A stretch of DNA of 64,000 nt from Sphagnum compactum (Eukaryota > Bryophyta > Sphagnopsida > Sphagnales): contig OZ234496.1 in NCBI GenBank assembly GCA_965153455.1, positions 6,953,207 through 7,017,206 on the forward strand. The letters are read 5' to 3'. Below the pieces are notes generated by a model. That model did not search any database. It worked only from the letters and a program-made list of their open reading frames with translations, and had not been told where the DNA came from. Shown here piece by piece: positions 46,216 to 59,200 of this stretch; the first letter of the stretch is position 1, and each line of letters opens with the position of its first letter. The translations under genes and the position numbers were made by a program.

Positions 46216-49200
46216 AACACTCCTTTATTGAACACAAGAGTGTGTGAGCATACAAAACATTTATTTCAGAGGAAGACTTGAATCCCATAACTTATATGTC
46301 ACCTTGGTCATACTGTTCCAGAAAATGCATGATTTTAGTTTGACAGCAGGGTCATCTTATGATGTTACCACAAGTGCTAGGCAGCTGATGTTTGGCTACA
46401 GAATGAGGTTGGCCCAGGACTTGCAGTTTATTGAATCTCTGAAGACTTATCATGACCACTGTAAGATGTACATTATTGTCCTAAATCCTTGGAACTCTGT
46501 TTTCAGCTTCCATGTGTTACTGTGATTTTGTTTCATGATTTGGTGCATGAGTATGAAACTGATCTGCAGTAGTTATCATATCAGATGGTTAGTGAAGTTC
46601 TGAACTGTGTGAAGTTGTGCACAGAATTTTTTTGCAGATTTGAGGTTTACTGCACTACTGAGCCATTATGCAGATGTTTATGAGTAGTCAACTTTGTCAT
46701 CGTTTTTTTAAGATCTTCATTTCTAGACAACACAGCAACACCCTTATCAAGACAATAGTCAAAGTGTCCTCCCTAGTTTTGAACAGAATGTGCCAGAAAC
46801 CCAACCATCGGAGCACCCCTTGGGTATCATGCTGAAGTGGGCATGGCTACTGCACACATATGTGTTGGGTGTTTGTATCTTGAATATATTGTTCAACTAC
46901 ATAGATGGAGGTCATTGCCACATTGCATTTTGGAACTAAAAGTGATAAATTCTTGAAATGATTCAGCATACTCTACCACTGTGGGGTTCTAGCTAGAGAT
47001 GTGGGGATAGCATACTGCCTATACTTGTCCTTCCACTTCTGATTTGCCTGCTTACTGGGTTGATCAGCAGCAATATGTACAGGATAGGATCTGATGCGCC
47101 TCTCATGCTAACTGTGCTACATGTAACAGTGATTCCTCTGCTGTCTCGCACAGTGCCATGCTGTATCACACAGCACCATTAGCCCCCTGGGATTGCAGTT
47201 CAGGCACTTGCTAGTGCATCTGCTGCAATGCCTGCTGTAGGATGCTCGTCTTCAGATGACCTTGATGGATGCTACAGATGCTCCTCTTCCACAGACCCCT
47301 CGGTATGTCTGTCCCAGTATTGTTTTCCTTCTGAACAAGTGTAAAACAAACATCCTTGGAGTCTGCCTCTCTTTACAACTGATTGAAAGGTATCCCTCCA
47401 CTTCAAAGTATCGAGGATACTATTTGACTTTTCTTATTATCAACTCTTGTCTCTTGAGTGCTAGCCAACTTTGTGACTGAGTCTTCTGTTGTTTCTGAAA
47501 AATGTGACAGAAACTCTGGTCGCAGATATTCTACAATGGCTTGCCCAAGTTTTTGGACTGTGACTAATATGTATTATCTACACCCACTGTCGGGAGCTGA
47601 TGAAGCAAGCGGGTAGTTGGTTGGGTGCTGATGAAGCAAGTAGGTAGTTGGTTGGGAGCTGTTGAAACAAGTGGGAAGTTGTGGCCGCTCGTCATTGCTA
47701 TTCATAATCAGATTGAGTTGGACGAGATATCAGCTAAGAGAAGACCTTGCTCATTGCCAAAGGTGGTGCTCTGACACTTGGCAAGCAACTCTCATAAGGT
47801 GATAACTTTCACTCATTGTTGTGCTACCTTGGAGATTTCTCTAGAATCTCATAGATATGAGTTCAGAGCCATCCCCGTACCACAACCCAGCCCTCTGGAC
47901 TCTGTACCCAAGTACTTTTGGCTCTCGGCAGCATCATTTGAGCTTTTGTTTGCCACCCATGTGTATTATTTTGTAGGATATTTGAGCACACTAGTGTGTG
48001 GTTGATAATTTTGGCTCAGAACAAAACTAAGCTCACCTTGACTTTTGAAAAGGATTTTTGTTTTATCAATTTGCTCTGATCAACAATATTTGTCTATTAA
48101 AATTCCTTCACATGAATGCTATTGTTTTGCTTAGTACATTTTTGGACATATTTTTTTGCTATAATAATTTTTTTTTAAAACTTTAGAATCTTAGGGTTGA
48201 TTTTTTCAAATCTATATTTTGGGCATATCTTTACACCGTTATTATTCTACGAGTTTTAATTCTGAAAAAAAATCACATAACATAATACTGAATTAGCCAT
48301 TATTTGTGCTTTTGGTTAGACTAATGAAATGCTTCATAACTTTGTTGAACTAGTTGTGGGTTCAAACCTGGCCACATAACTTTGTTGAATTGGTTGTGGG
48401 CTTGAAAGTAGCTACGTAGATTGATTTTTTGAGATTTTTGACATTCGATATATTTTTTTTTTGGGGAAAATTTTGACAAAAATAAAAATAATATAATTTG
48501 TGCCGAACCTAAAAAGATACTACGGTAGTGGGATGTTGAACAAGTTCACTTTTAATTGTGGATATTTCATTAGCTATAATTGTTGGGCTTTTGTTGTTGA
48601 TGTTATGGATATCGTTTGATTGTTTTCACTCACATATGGTGGTGTTTGTACTTCTTTTTACATTTGGTTTTAAAAATGTTCCACCGTATTGATATATGTG
48701 TTTCACTTTTGTATCTCATCATGAATAAATATTTTCAAATCAATTGAAATAAAACAAAAGGTGATATAATAGCAACAAACTTATAGTTGTAGACCAATGA
48801 AATTTTTTTTGCCAAAATTTTGCACCATGATGACAAAATAAATATAGTGTGTAGGCTATAAAGAAACTTTTGTGGGGAAAAAAAATGGCCATATTTTGAG
48901 GAATTTTTTTTTGAATTTGCCATATTTAGACATGGTATTCATAGAGGTTTTCAAAACTAATCATGATTCTAAATTCTTTTATTCGACTTTTAGCCAAATT
49001 TGGCTCATTCCTTTTATGGATGATCTTGCATTCACATACCTCACAAAATTGCAAAAAAAACCTCTAATTGTGGATATTTTAATAAAATAAATAAATATTA
49101 CAAATGCATTTGCCATTATAGTATAGTTGATGATTGTTGAAATAATATATCCAATATATATCATTTGTTACATGTGGTACCCTAAATGCATGAAAATGTG

Positions 49201-50717
49201 AACTCCTTGGGGATGTAATGGGATTTGTTATTTGGCCTTATTTAAACTAGTTGAACTTGTGAAAGTTTGTCTTTGTGAGATCTCAACATGGGGAGGATGG
49301 TTGGCTATCAATACAATATAATTCACTTATTTCATGAATCGCTTTAAACAAGAGGTTAAAACCAAGAAGCATACAAACTTGGAACAATCCTACTTCATTA
49401 TGGTTATGTTGGGCTTTATACATCGTATCAAAGACTAAAAACAAGCAACTCATCACATAATGATTTTGCTTTTTATGGTATGTTCAAATTTCAAACTAAA
49501 AACTTCATATATTGGATCTAGTGTTTAGATCTAGATGAAAAGTTTTAGATCCATCAAGTTTGGTGAACATATCCCTCTATTTCATTTTGCATGCGCTTCT
49601 TTTGAGCGATACATTTTTCATGTCTTTTGGGAAGATTGCCATATGGGAAAATGAAACTAATTATAACAAATTATGAAAATTTTGAACTTTGGAACACTCG
49701 TATTTATTCAAATTAAATTGTAAATGTCTTACAACTTTTAAGTCTTTTAAAAAACATTTATCAAAGATCATACATAGTTTTAACAAAGATGTATTCACAC
49801 ACGGATTGCATGTTGTTAACCTAGGATTAGTTTTTACTTTTACCTAAAAGTTATTTTAATTGGAAGGGAAGAATGATAAAGTTTTTTTTTATTAGTAATA
49901 AATTTATTTACTATTTCCTTCTTGGAGGTGACAGCCATTAGTTAGGCTAATTCCTAAGAGGTTAGGTAGGAATTCACCAACTACTTTCTAGAACTCGGTA
50001 GTTGACTAACTAGATGCTTAGAAGGTAAGAAACTAACTTGGAGTGCCTTTTCGGGGAATTGTTAGTTTAGTAGGATATTTGGTGGATAATTATGTTAAAT
50101 AAGGGAATTAAGGAGGATAAGGGGGAAGAAAGGCCTTTGGGTTTTTTGTTTGTGGATGATCCCATTCTCGAAGATTATGATGTTTAAAAAAAAAAAATCT
50201 TGTTTTTTTTTTCTACTTTTTCTTATTTGTTCTGTCATGAATTCCACCATCATATTTTTCCCTTGTTTTTTAGACTTTTAAAAAATTTATCTTGTTGTAA
50301 AATGAATGGGGAAAAATGTAGGGATCATAGTCTTGGATGTATTTATTTTGAACTTCAATGGCTTAAGAAAAATCTTGGTATTTCTGACCCTTTCCCCTCT
50401 TTAGATTTTTTGATGTTATTCTTATTACTCCTAAATGGTGGTAAGCTATGGTAGTAGAATGGAATGGAAGGTGGGTAAGAAATGGTAAGAAGGTTTTGAT
50501 TGATTTTCTACTAAGGACACATCCCCTTATTAGGGCTTTAAAGTGTTGATACCTTGGCAATAGTACTTTCACAAGGTAAAATTATTATTTCTCCTTCAGG
50601 AGTGGCATATATGGTGTTGTTTTCTTATTGGGTATGAAGGTGGTAGGTTAGAAGATAACACAACCACCTAGTGAAGGGTTTAACGATTTTCTTATTAACT
50701 AATGAATTGTAATTCTA
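46216..50717. other. Intergenic, no gene recognised
   Basis: 46.2-47.6 kb is less AT-rich and may include 3' untranslated sequence, but I find no domain. 48,327-48,400 duplicates cataactttgttgaa(c/t)t(a/g)gt. 48,985-49,065 is a dispersed AT-rich repeat copy. 49.1-50.7 kb is AT-rich and empty. Confidence 0.45.
47584..47690 (+). repeat. Dispersed GGGAGCTGATGAAG repeat, copy 2, locally triplicated
   Basis: ccactgtcgggagctgatga is followed by two further copies of the gctgatgaag..gggtagttgg unit at about 33-bp spacing; the last has gctgttgaaacaag and ends gtgggaagttgtgg as at 18,436. Confidence 0.75.
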
Positions 50718-52462
50718 GTGAAACCTCCTGGATTGAACACCCCTATGTTCAGTTCAAAGTGTTCAAAGTAAGAAGGTGTTCATTATAAAAGTGATAGTAA
50801 AAATTGGTGTTTTATTGGGTTTTGTGAAAGAACCGATCGATTGTCACAGTCTTGGACGTTTGCATTCGATGTTTTACGAGATGCTTGCGCATTTGTGACA
50901 ACAGTGAAGTGACTTCATCCAGCTGCTCAGCTGCTGTAAAATCTGAAAAAATTTGAAGTGCTTTTAATGCTTCTGTGACTGTTGGCTTGGGTAGCAAAAT
51001 TCCTGGTTCTTCCTCTTCAATCTCAAGTTCCACTTGTGGCGCAGACAAGATCGCTTCTTCCCAACCATCATCCAAATATCAAAAGCTGAAATGTCTTCAA
51101 TTACTGTTTCTTCTTGCTTCTATTCCTGCTGCTCTAGCAAGATGGAACATCTCTTCTTAATCTTGAGCCGGTCGGTCATCTTGTTCTGGTTTTGCTGCAT
51201 CTTCATTTAGACCTGCTTTTCAGAAGCAGTTTTTAATGGTTGAAGCAGCGACTTGGTCCCAGCTTTCAGAGACCTAGTCAACGACGTCACCAACATTTAC
51301 CTTTTTTATAACATTAGCTAAAGCAGTCACGTCTTCATGGGATAAAAGAAATTCAAGAAGCATCTTGCGATATTTAACCTTAAAGTTTCTTATGATTCCA
51401 GAGTCCAAAGGCTGGGTCCCTGCTATCGTGTTTGGTGGAAGGAAAATAAGCTTGACGTTGAAAAACTCCATTTCTGGATGACAAGGAGCATTGTTAAAAA
51501 GAATAAGGGCCTTCCGGATCTCGATTTGCATTTTGGCGTTGAATTTTTGAAGATATTCTAGAAATATCGTTCCTGTCATCCATGCTTTGGAGTTTGCCTT
51601 CCAGATGACTTGACAAAGTAGCTGTTTGTTGAAAGCTCGTGGCATCTGCGACTTGCCAATCACCAGTGGCTTAAACTTCTCACCAGTTGCTGAACAGAGA
51701 AGAGCAATGGTAAGTTTCTCCTTGGCCAGCTTGCCTGCTTTGCACTTTTCTCCTTGCAGTACCAAGTTGCGGTTTGGCACACCTTTCCAGAGAAGTCCAG
51801 TTTTGTTCACGTTCCAGATATCCCATATGTCATAGCCTTGAATAATGTTGGGCAAGTTTTGTTTCCAATGGTTGACGACATTTTTGTCCATTCCAGCGCT
51901 TTCTCCAGACAGCAAACGGAATTGTATATAGTGGCGCTTGCGAAATGCCTTCAACCAACCATTCGATGCCTTGAAATCGTTCAAACCAATGCTGGCCGCT
52001 ACTTGGAGAGCTTTGGTTTGCAAAATTGGGCCAGAAACGGGAATGTTTCGACAACGAGCGTTGGCGAACCATTCATAAACTCTTTCATCTATGACTTTGC
52101 CGTTGCCGCTAACTCGCGTAGGTTTTTTCTGAAAGAGACTTATGAATTCAGAATTAGAACTTATAATCTCACTCTTGTTCTTTTTCCAGTTGACAATCGT
52201 ACCGACGGAGACATAGTACTTTGCAGTGCAAGCTCTCACAAACATCCCACTGTCCAAATCTTGCAATGCTTTGGCCTTCTCTGCTAATGTGTTTTTGATG
52301 TACTTTCTTTTCCCACTCATGGTTCAAGTCTCTCTTCTCTTTGAGCAACACTTGAATGCATTACGGCTATTGTACGACAAAATCAAAATGAACTGTGAAA
52401 TGACCGTTGTACTCACGGAGTGACTCACGCATGTGTTCAATGTGACGAGGACTATTTCAGCG
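50718..52462 (-). mobile_element. Decayed Tigger/pogo-type DNA transposon
   Basis: Encloses a transposase relic on the minus strand. Probable imperfect terminal inverted repeats: left agtgaaacctcctggattga then acacc (from 50,718), and right tgttcaatgtgacgagg-actatttca (about 52,434-52,460), which reads as the diverged complement. The left end is flanked by a TA, as expected for this superfamily. End positions are approximate. Confidence 0.75.
50815..52320 (-). pseudogene. Tigger/pogo (CENP-B-like) transposase relic
   Basis: 348 codons are open (52,320-51,274): an N-terminal psq-type helix-turn-helix (KRKYIKNTLAEKAKALQDL, VSVGTIVNWKKNK), a CENP-B-type DNA-binding region (GKVIDERVYEWFANAR, GWLKAFRKRHYIQFRLLSGE) and the DDE core. 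A TAG (about 51,273) and a TGA (about 51,218) then interrupt the same frame (ESWDQVAASTIKNCF|stop|KAGL), and the C-terminal part (to 50,815) is frame-broken. In the DDE core, the first acidic position reads NVNKTG instead of family NADETG, the second reads FNNAPCHP instead of (L/F)DNAPCHP, and the third (QPLDSGII) is intact. It cannot be an active transposase. Confidence 0.9.
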
Positions 52463-52577
52463 GAGCGTTCCGTTATATTTACACAATACATTTTTAAACA
52501 AGCACCCAATTGAATTTTACTTAGGAATTTCTTAATATTCCTTCTTTTTTCTGATTTTGACACGAAGATTAACACCC

Positions 52578-52890
52578 ATTTTGTTGGATCTTGTATTTTT
52601 GCTAGATTTTAGGGTTTGGCACCCATTGTTGTGGATCTTGTATATTTGCTAGAATTTTAGGGTTTGGCGCCCATATGCGTGGATCTTGTATTTTTGCTAG
52701 AATTTTGGGGTTTGGCGCCCATATTCATGGATCTTGTATTTTTGCTAGAATTTTAGGGTTTGGCGCCCATATTCATGGATCTTGTATTTTGGCTAGAATT
52801 TTAGGGTTTGGCGCCCATCTTCATGGATCTCGTATTTTGGCTAGAATTTTAGGGTTTGGCGCCCATCGTCGTTGATCTTGTATGTTTGCA
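52578..52890 (+). promoter_or_regulatory. 51-bp tandem array of telomere-box plus E2F-like motifs upstream of PIG-O
   Basis: Six to seven units of about 50-51 bp, each with tggatcttgtatttttgcta and then gaattttagggtttggcgcc. The unit repeats TTTAGGGTTT joined to TTTGGCGC (E2F consensus TTTSSCGC) and a GGCGCC palindrome. The first, outermost unit has ggcaccc instead. The array ends about 320 bp before the PIG-O ATG. Its position suggests a promoter; activity is inferred. Confidence 0.65.
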
Positions 52891-53208
52891 AGATTTTTTT
52901 AAGGTCTTTCTGGACCTCGTATTGCATGGACACGGTTATTCACGGCCTTTTGACGCTGATCTCGCGATGACGCATTTCTGGTTTTTTGCGAAGTCCGCCA
53001 AATCCCACGAAATCCGCAACAAGAACAACACGCGCGCGCTTTATTGATCGGTCGCGAAGAATGTGTGGATCCGGATCATATAAACAGTTTCAGATCGTTG
53101 CGGAGGAGGAAGAGCAGCAGAAGTAGGAGCAGGGCGGAGGATGGACTTGTTGTGCCCAGTGCGATCCGGGGAATCAGTAAATTGGCGAGGTTTGACGAGA
53201 GAGCAGTG

Positions 53209-56200
53209 ATGGGGGGTAGTGGTAGTAGTGGTGTAGTGTCAGTGGGAGTAGGAGCTCGAGTCCTCTCCCTCTTCTTGTACTTGCTATGTCTGCACAGCGT
53301 CGGCATTTTCCTATTCACGCGTGGATTTCTACTCACCAGAACAGAACTACCTTTGTTCAGTAGCTGCTCCGATGTCTTTGATTCCCCTTGCTTCTCTGCT
53401 GATCGTGGAGCACAAGGTAACTCTCACTACTACTACACACGATCTTTTCCGCATAATAATAATGCTTGTTTTTTCCCCCAATTCATTCTTAGGGTTTTAG
53501 GGAGGGGTTTCTTAGGGTTTCTTCTCCCCTTCCCTATCCAATTCTGGGAGTCTGGAATGCACATCTATAACAGACACATCTGGTAAATAGTAGTAGTCAT
53601 GTGATGCCATGGAAAGAAAGACCAACAAACCGTGTAATTTGTGTGTAATTAATGATGATGACTGCAGAAACATGCGGGAAGACATGTCTCAGCGATGTAG
53701 AAATAGGTGGCGACTGGTCCTCTGAAACTCTGGAAGAATTTCCAGGAGTTGAAATTGACAGCCCAGTTGAAGGAGATTCCAGGAAGAGAAAAGACAAGGT
53801 TTGGGGCAGGGATTCCGTCCACTGTTACCTACCTGCATGCATATGATAATGTCTTGCAGACTGTGTATCTATGTGTGTTAGTTTTTGTTGTCATTGATTC
53901 AGCATCTGTAAACTCAGAGGGCTTCAACAAAATGCAACAGGTGAATGTAGTCATGACAGAACACACCGAACATTTGGAATCAAGTGTGAAGAGGGGGGGA
54001 GCACAACAAGATGTCGAGAAGAGTTATGGCAAAGAGAATTGCACATATGGGGATGATGATGACCATGATGAGGAAGCTTCAGGCATGGACGACAAGGGTA
54101 GAAAGTGCTGGACCAAATCAGCTATTCAGCGAGCTATCATTATCATAATTGATGCTTTAAGGTGACAGAACACGCTCAGCTCATGTTTTTCTGAAGAAGC
54201 ATCTGAGAGTATGGCAGGATGTAGCACACTGATTGCAGTTTTGGGACTGGTGTCCATATCATCCAAGGCCACCTGCATTGGAAATCTAACACTTCTTCCT
54301 CATGACAGGTTTGATTTTGTTGCCCACAGCAGCAATTTTCCTGGAGGTACATAATCTACACCTGTTCATCTTGCATTCTAGAAAGGCGGATAATAGGAAA
54401 GGCAGGAGATATATTATAGGATTGTTTACTATTGGAAGATTTAGTTTGGCAGGGTGGAACCTCTATCTGCAAGAGTCAACTGTGTACTTCTGTGTTCCTT
54501 TAGCAGGAAACTCATGTGATTTGCCTTTTGGTTTGCCCAGAGCCACAGGCCTGGATGGACAAGCTCCCAGTGCTGCAGCGATTGGCAAGAGAAAACAGAA
54601 ACTCGGCCCGCATTTTCAAGTTTGTGGCTGACCCTCCAACCACAACACTCCAACGTCTTAAGGTAGGTGTGTGTACCAGTCCAAAATGTGAGTGATTTGG
54701 TAAATATCATTGCTGGTTCAAACTGGCCCCTCTTCACTCCCTCAGTACCACAAAGATCATCCTTAATACCAGACAGGCTACCTGCATCAGAATTGACACA
54801 TGGGTTGTAGGCCAAACTAAGAGGGCTCAGCCCTTCCAAACACAGCATGTCTAGTCATTGGCTGGGATAGACTATTTCGAGGTGAGCTGAGTACTGTTGT
54901 TACAGTGGAAGAGCATTTGTCTCAGTTAGGACAAGACTCACTTGTACTTGCAAATTCAAATCACAGTACTACAGTGGGGGCAATCTGTGGTTAATTGTTG
55001 ATCGGTTTACTTTTGGTGGGAGAAAGGTGACATCTGATGTCCTACCTGACATTGTAGAATCTAGATGTTCTCTGTTGTCAGTTAGTGGATTAATTTCACA
55101 TTTCATTTGCAGGGTTTGACCACAGGAGGATTGCCAACTTTTGTGGATATTGGACATAGTTTTGGGGCTCCAGCAATTGTGGAGGACAACCTAATCCTGC
55201 AGGTGAACTTCTTGTTTGAACTTGATAGTGTCTTTAAGGACATGAGTACAGTGAGGAAAGGAAGGCACATATTTTCATATATCTGAATGTCAATGTATGA
55301 TTGCAGCTGGTAAGAAGGGGAAAGAAGGTGCGGATGATGGGGGATGACACATGGATGCAGCTCTTTCCTTCACACTTTTCAGAAGCGCATCCATTTCCCT
55401 CTTTCAATGTCAAGGACTTGCACACTGTATGTGGCTTTTATCTCTTTCGCCAAGTTACTGATCTTTGCACCCTGTGGGTCTTTTTCTGCCATACATCATT
55501 GGATGTTGTAACATGTCTTCTTCTGTCTGTTGGCTGTGAAGTTGTGAACTGGAGCCCGTCCTCTTTACTTCTTGTCTGGTCTCTTTCTCTTTCTTGGCCC
55601 TAAGCTCTATGGGAACTGAATTTGAGATATGCTGATATGAGTACACCCATACATAGTGAACATCAAAACATGTATGTCTTGCCCCCCATCATTCTATTTT
55701 CCCATGTTGGAAGCTGATTGATAAAAGGCTCCAGAATTCTTCAGTGTTGTGATCACAAGGTTTTGTGTGATTTGTCAGGTGGATGATGGAGTGATAAGAG
55801 AGATATACCCTGCATTGCTTCAATCCGACTGGAGTTTGCTGATAGCTCACTTTCTCGGAGTGGTACTTCTCTCAGAACCAGACATACCATGATGCCCTCT
55901 AGAAAAGTTGATTCTTAGCTTTCCACACATAAGTTTTGAAACAAAAGCCAATGCTGGTTGAGGTTGCAGCAATCTTACAGGAGTGATCTCCGCAATAGAG
56001 CAGCTAGGAAAAAGGAGTAATGGTATCTCTGTTAGTTACTGAGTGGTTTTTCATGCCATTCTGTAATTTAGTTCTTTAAGCTTGTAGAAATTGGGGCAGT
56101 GCTTGGTATGCAGTTGTTTCAGCTGTAAGGAAGTTTTTAAGGAAAAGATGGTGTTTTGAAATAGGACCATGTGGGCCACATTTTTGGTGTTGAGTCACCT

Positions 56201-59200
56201 CTCATGGTTGAAAAGCTGGAGCAATACAACAGAGTTATTGAGGTGCTATTCCCTTCTCCATCTTTCATTTGAGGATTGTGTCTCTGATTCTGGAGGCAGC
56301 ACCAGAAAGCGTCCTTGCATTTTATCAACTGCTTCTTTGCATGAACAGGAGGTGGTGGCAGTGCTGGAAAAAGAATCTGGGCCAGGGGGCTTGCATGAGG
56401 GCACAATGTTGCTGGTAATGGGTGACCATGGACAGACTTTGCATGGTGACCATGGTGGTGGCACATCTGAAGAGGTCTTTTCCAACATAGTTCTTATTTC
56501 TAGGCCTTGTGTTGTTGTCTTTTAAAGGTGGACCATTCTCAACAGACTTTCTGCCTTCTGAGAGCTTGTGTGCAAGGTGCAGACTAACATATGTCAGACA
56601 GAGTCATTACTGTTCCAGACTTCTGCTGAACATGAGGGTAGGATGAATATGGTTCTGAATATCTATCCAAGACATTCAGACAGACATGAGACATGGGTGA
56701 CTGGTCAATTGGCAAGCAGTCCTTGGGACTGGCAAGGAACTTCGTTCAGTCCTAAATAAGCCATTCAAGACTTATTTTGTTTCTTTGGGTTGGCAGGTAG
56801 AAACAGCATTATTTGCTATGGCCATGCAAAATCCACCTGGTTCTTTACCATCCAACTTCCGAGCTTTTCCATGCAATATGGCAGAGGTAATGCATCACCT
56901 CCTTAGATCACCACTAGGTCGGACTGTTGTCTCCAAATTGTTGTAAAATGTTACTTGTTGATCAGGTTTTTGGAGTTGAGAGAAATGCATATCACAGTTT
57001 TCATGCTCATCTGCAAAACTTCCACTGTTGATGGCCAACAAATTTCTACATACCTGCTGATGTGTGGGTGAAACTTACGTTTTGGGACAGTTTATGCAAT
57101 AAGACTGAAGTACTACACCTTCTGTGTCCAGGAAGAGCAGAAGCCATGCATCAGCACGCTTCCTCAGGTTGGCTTCCACAATATAGTCTCTTGAAGGGTA
57201 GCTGGGTGAAGCACAAGCCCTTGAAAGATGCATTTTGCTTATAGATTTGGAAGTTGACTGAGATAATCTCCTTTAAGTGGAATTTGTACTTAGTGTCAGA
57301 GAACTAAATGTTGTTGAGCTTTTGGTGGAAATTGTCTAGGTAGTTCTTATTCTTTTCATATACTAGGAAATTAGGCTTTTGCAGGAGACAGGTTTTTACA
57401 TAGACCTAATGTTTGGCTGGGTTGTGTGGAATATAAAATGGTGGTAATTTGATGCAGTTGGACTTCTCGGCAACAATGGCTGCACTCCTTGGTGTAGCAA
57501 TTCCATTTGGCAGGTCAGGAATCTGCTGACCAGGTAGTGGTTAACCACAGACCATCAATACAAATATGTTCTTCATACTTTCAGGTCTTTTATCGTGCAA
57601 TTGTCAAGATTTGTTTCAGCTGAAGTGTCACTTTCTTCTGCAGTGTTGGGCGAGTGAACCCAGAGTTGTACGCTTTAGCTGCAGGCACTTGGCTCTCGAT
57701 AAACACTTCCCATGCTGATGAAGGCCATGACTCTCATACTGTTGATTGGCTGAGTGCCTACAAGGATGTTCTCTGCATCAATAGCTGGCAGGTATGTTGA
57801 TGTCCTTGTACAGATACCTCGATATTATGGGAAAATCATACTGTTGTAAAACAGGATGGATAACAGACATTGCCTGGTTAATATGAGCAATTTCCCTGCA
57901 CTGTATTACATTGATGCTATCATTTCCTTATTTGCATGAAATTTTCAGCAGATTACTGTACAGCCACTGTTGGGAGCTGATGAAGTCGGTGGGGTGGCCA
58001 GTCACTGCCCCATTGCAATGAAGGCGATAGTCTGATACCTTGTGAGTGACATTCACAAGATTATGACCACAATCATTCTTGCTGTGTCTTTTTTGATTTT
58101 GCTGGAACTGGCACACAATGGGTACCTTCAAACTTTTTTTGCTACATTGTTGTGGTGCAGGTTAAACGCTACCTTGAGGCTTACTCAACCTCCAGCATAG
58201 GGGGATTCCCAGCAGCAGATCTTGCACATGTTCAAAGTCTATATGCAACAGTGCAGTCTCTTGCCTCAAAGCCACTGCATCAAGACCCATCCCAGTTAAC
58301 TTACTTGGACCATCAATTTGATACACTTGCAGAGCTGGATGCAAAGAAAAGAGACGAATTGGTAAGTAAAGTGACTGGGCTGACAAAGCTAGTATATGGT
58401 TACTTGAACTACCTGGAGTCAGCTGCTGATTTGGCGCGAGCCCAGTGGACGCAGTTTGGGGATGGATGGATGGTCCTTGGGCTCTCACTTTTGGTTGCCT
58501 CAATAGTGGTTCATGCAGTTGCTCTTTCAAGGGCCATGGTTCTGCCAATGGAAGTGTCTCAACAATCTCCAGGTGATGGTTCTGTATGGTGCAACACACA
58601 ACTAGGGGAGGATTTGAGGACTTTGTTCCCATTTAAGCGGATGCTTCTTGGTTGTGGACTCATTGGACTGGTAGCAGCAGGTAATATTTTCTCTGCTCCT
58701 CAGACCAGGTGGTCTTTATATGCATTAGAAACACTGCAGTTGTTTTGTTTTGAAGAAATCTAAAACCTTTTAGGTTACAATTATTTTGGCTTTGCACAAG
58801 AGCATTCTCAGCACTGCTTCTTTTCTCACATTTCAAATCATGATGCAGGTGTGATGAAGGGCTCTTGGATATTTATTAAGCTGTTACAGTGGTCTCCACC
58901 CACCCTTTTTAGTGGGCAGTCAAATATAATCATGCTCGCAGCAATTTTACTGGGATCCATTGCTATATACATTGCTCCCACCAAGGAGAGGTGGGTGCAA
59001 TCCAAGGTGAATCTTTCCGACCAGCAGGCAACTGGGACCCATGGTAAACAGTGGAAATGCCGTAGACCAAATGTGAAGTTTTATTTTGCCCTCCTCTTTG
59101 TGGGAATACATGCAGGCAGCCTTCTCTCCAACAGCTATATTAGTAAGTTCTCATTTACTTCTTCTGAATGAAGCCATGCAGCACTAGGAAGATAATGCAA

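Noticed and set aside
48355-48400. gggttcaaacc as a tRNA B box
   Set aside because: No A box, cloverleaf or terminator; the motif belongs to a local duplication.
52675-52875. Open frame of 17-residue repeats (GSCIFARILGFGAHIH)
   Set aside because: It is the 51-bp promoter array read in one frame; no codon or homology evidence.
53044-53208. Upstream in-frame Met of PIG-O as the true start
   Set aside because: The added residues are basic and unlike the family N-terminus, and they would precede the membrane anchor; a TATA-like catataaa lies within them.
57062-57244. Possible PIG-O microexon between 56,886 and 57,458
   Set aside because: Exons on both sides already join in phase, and no short block with family residues and good splice sites was convincing.
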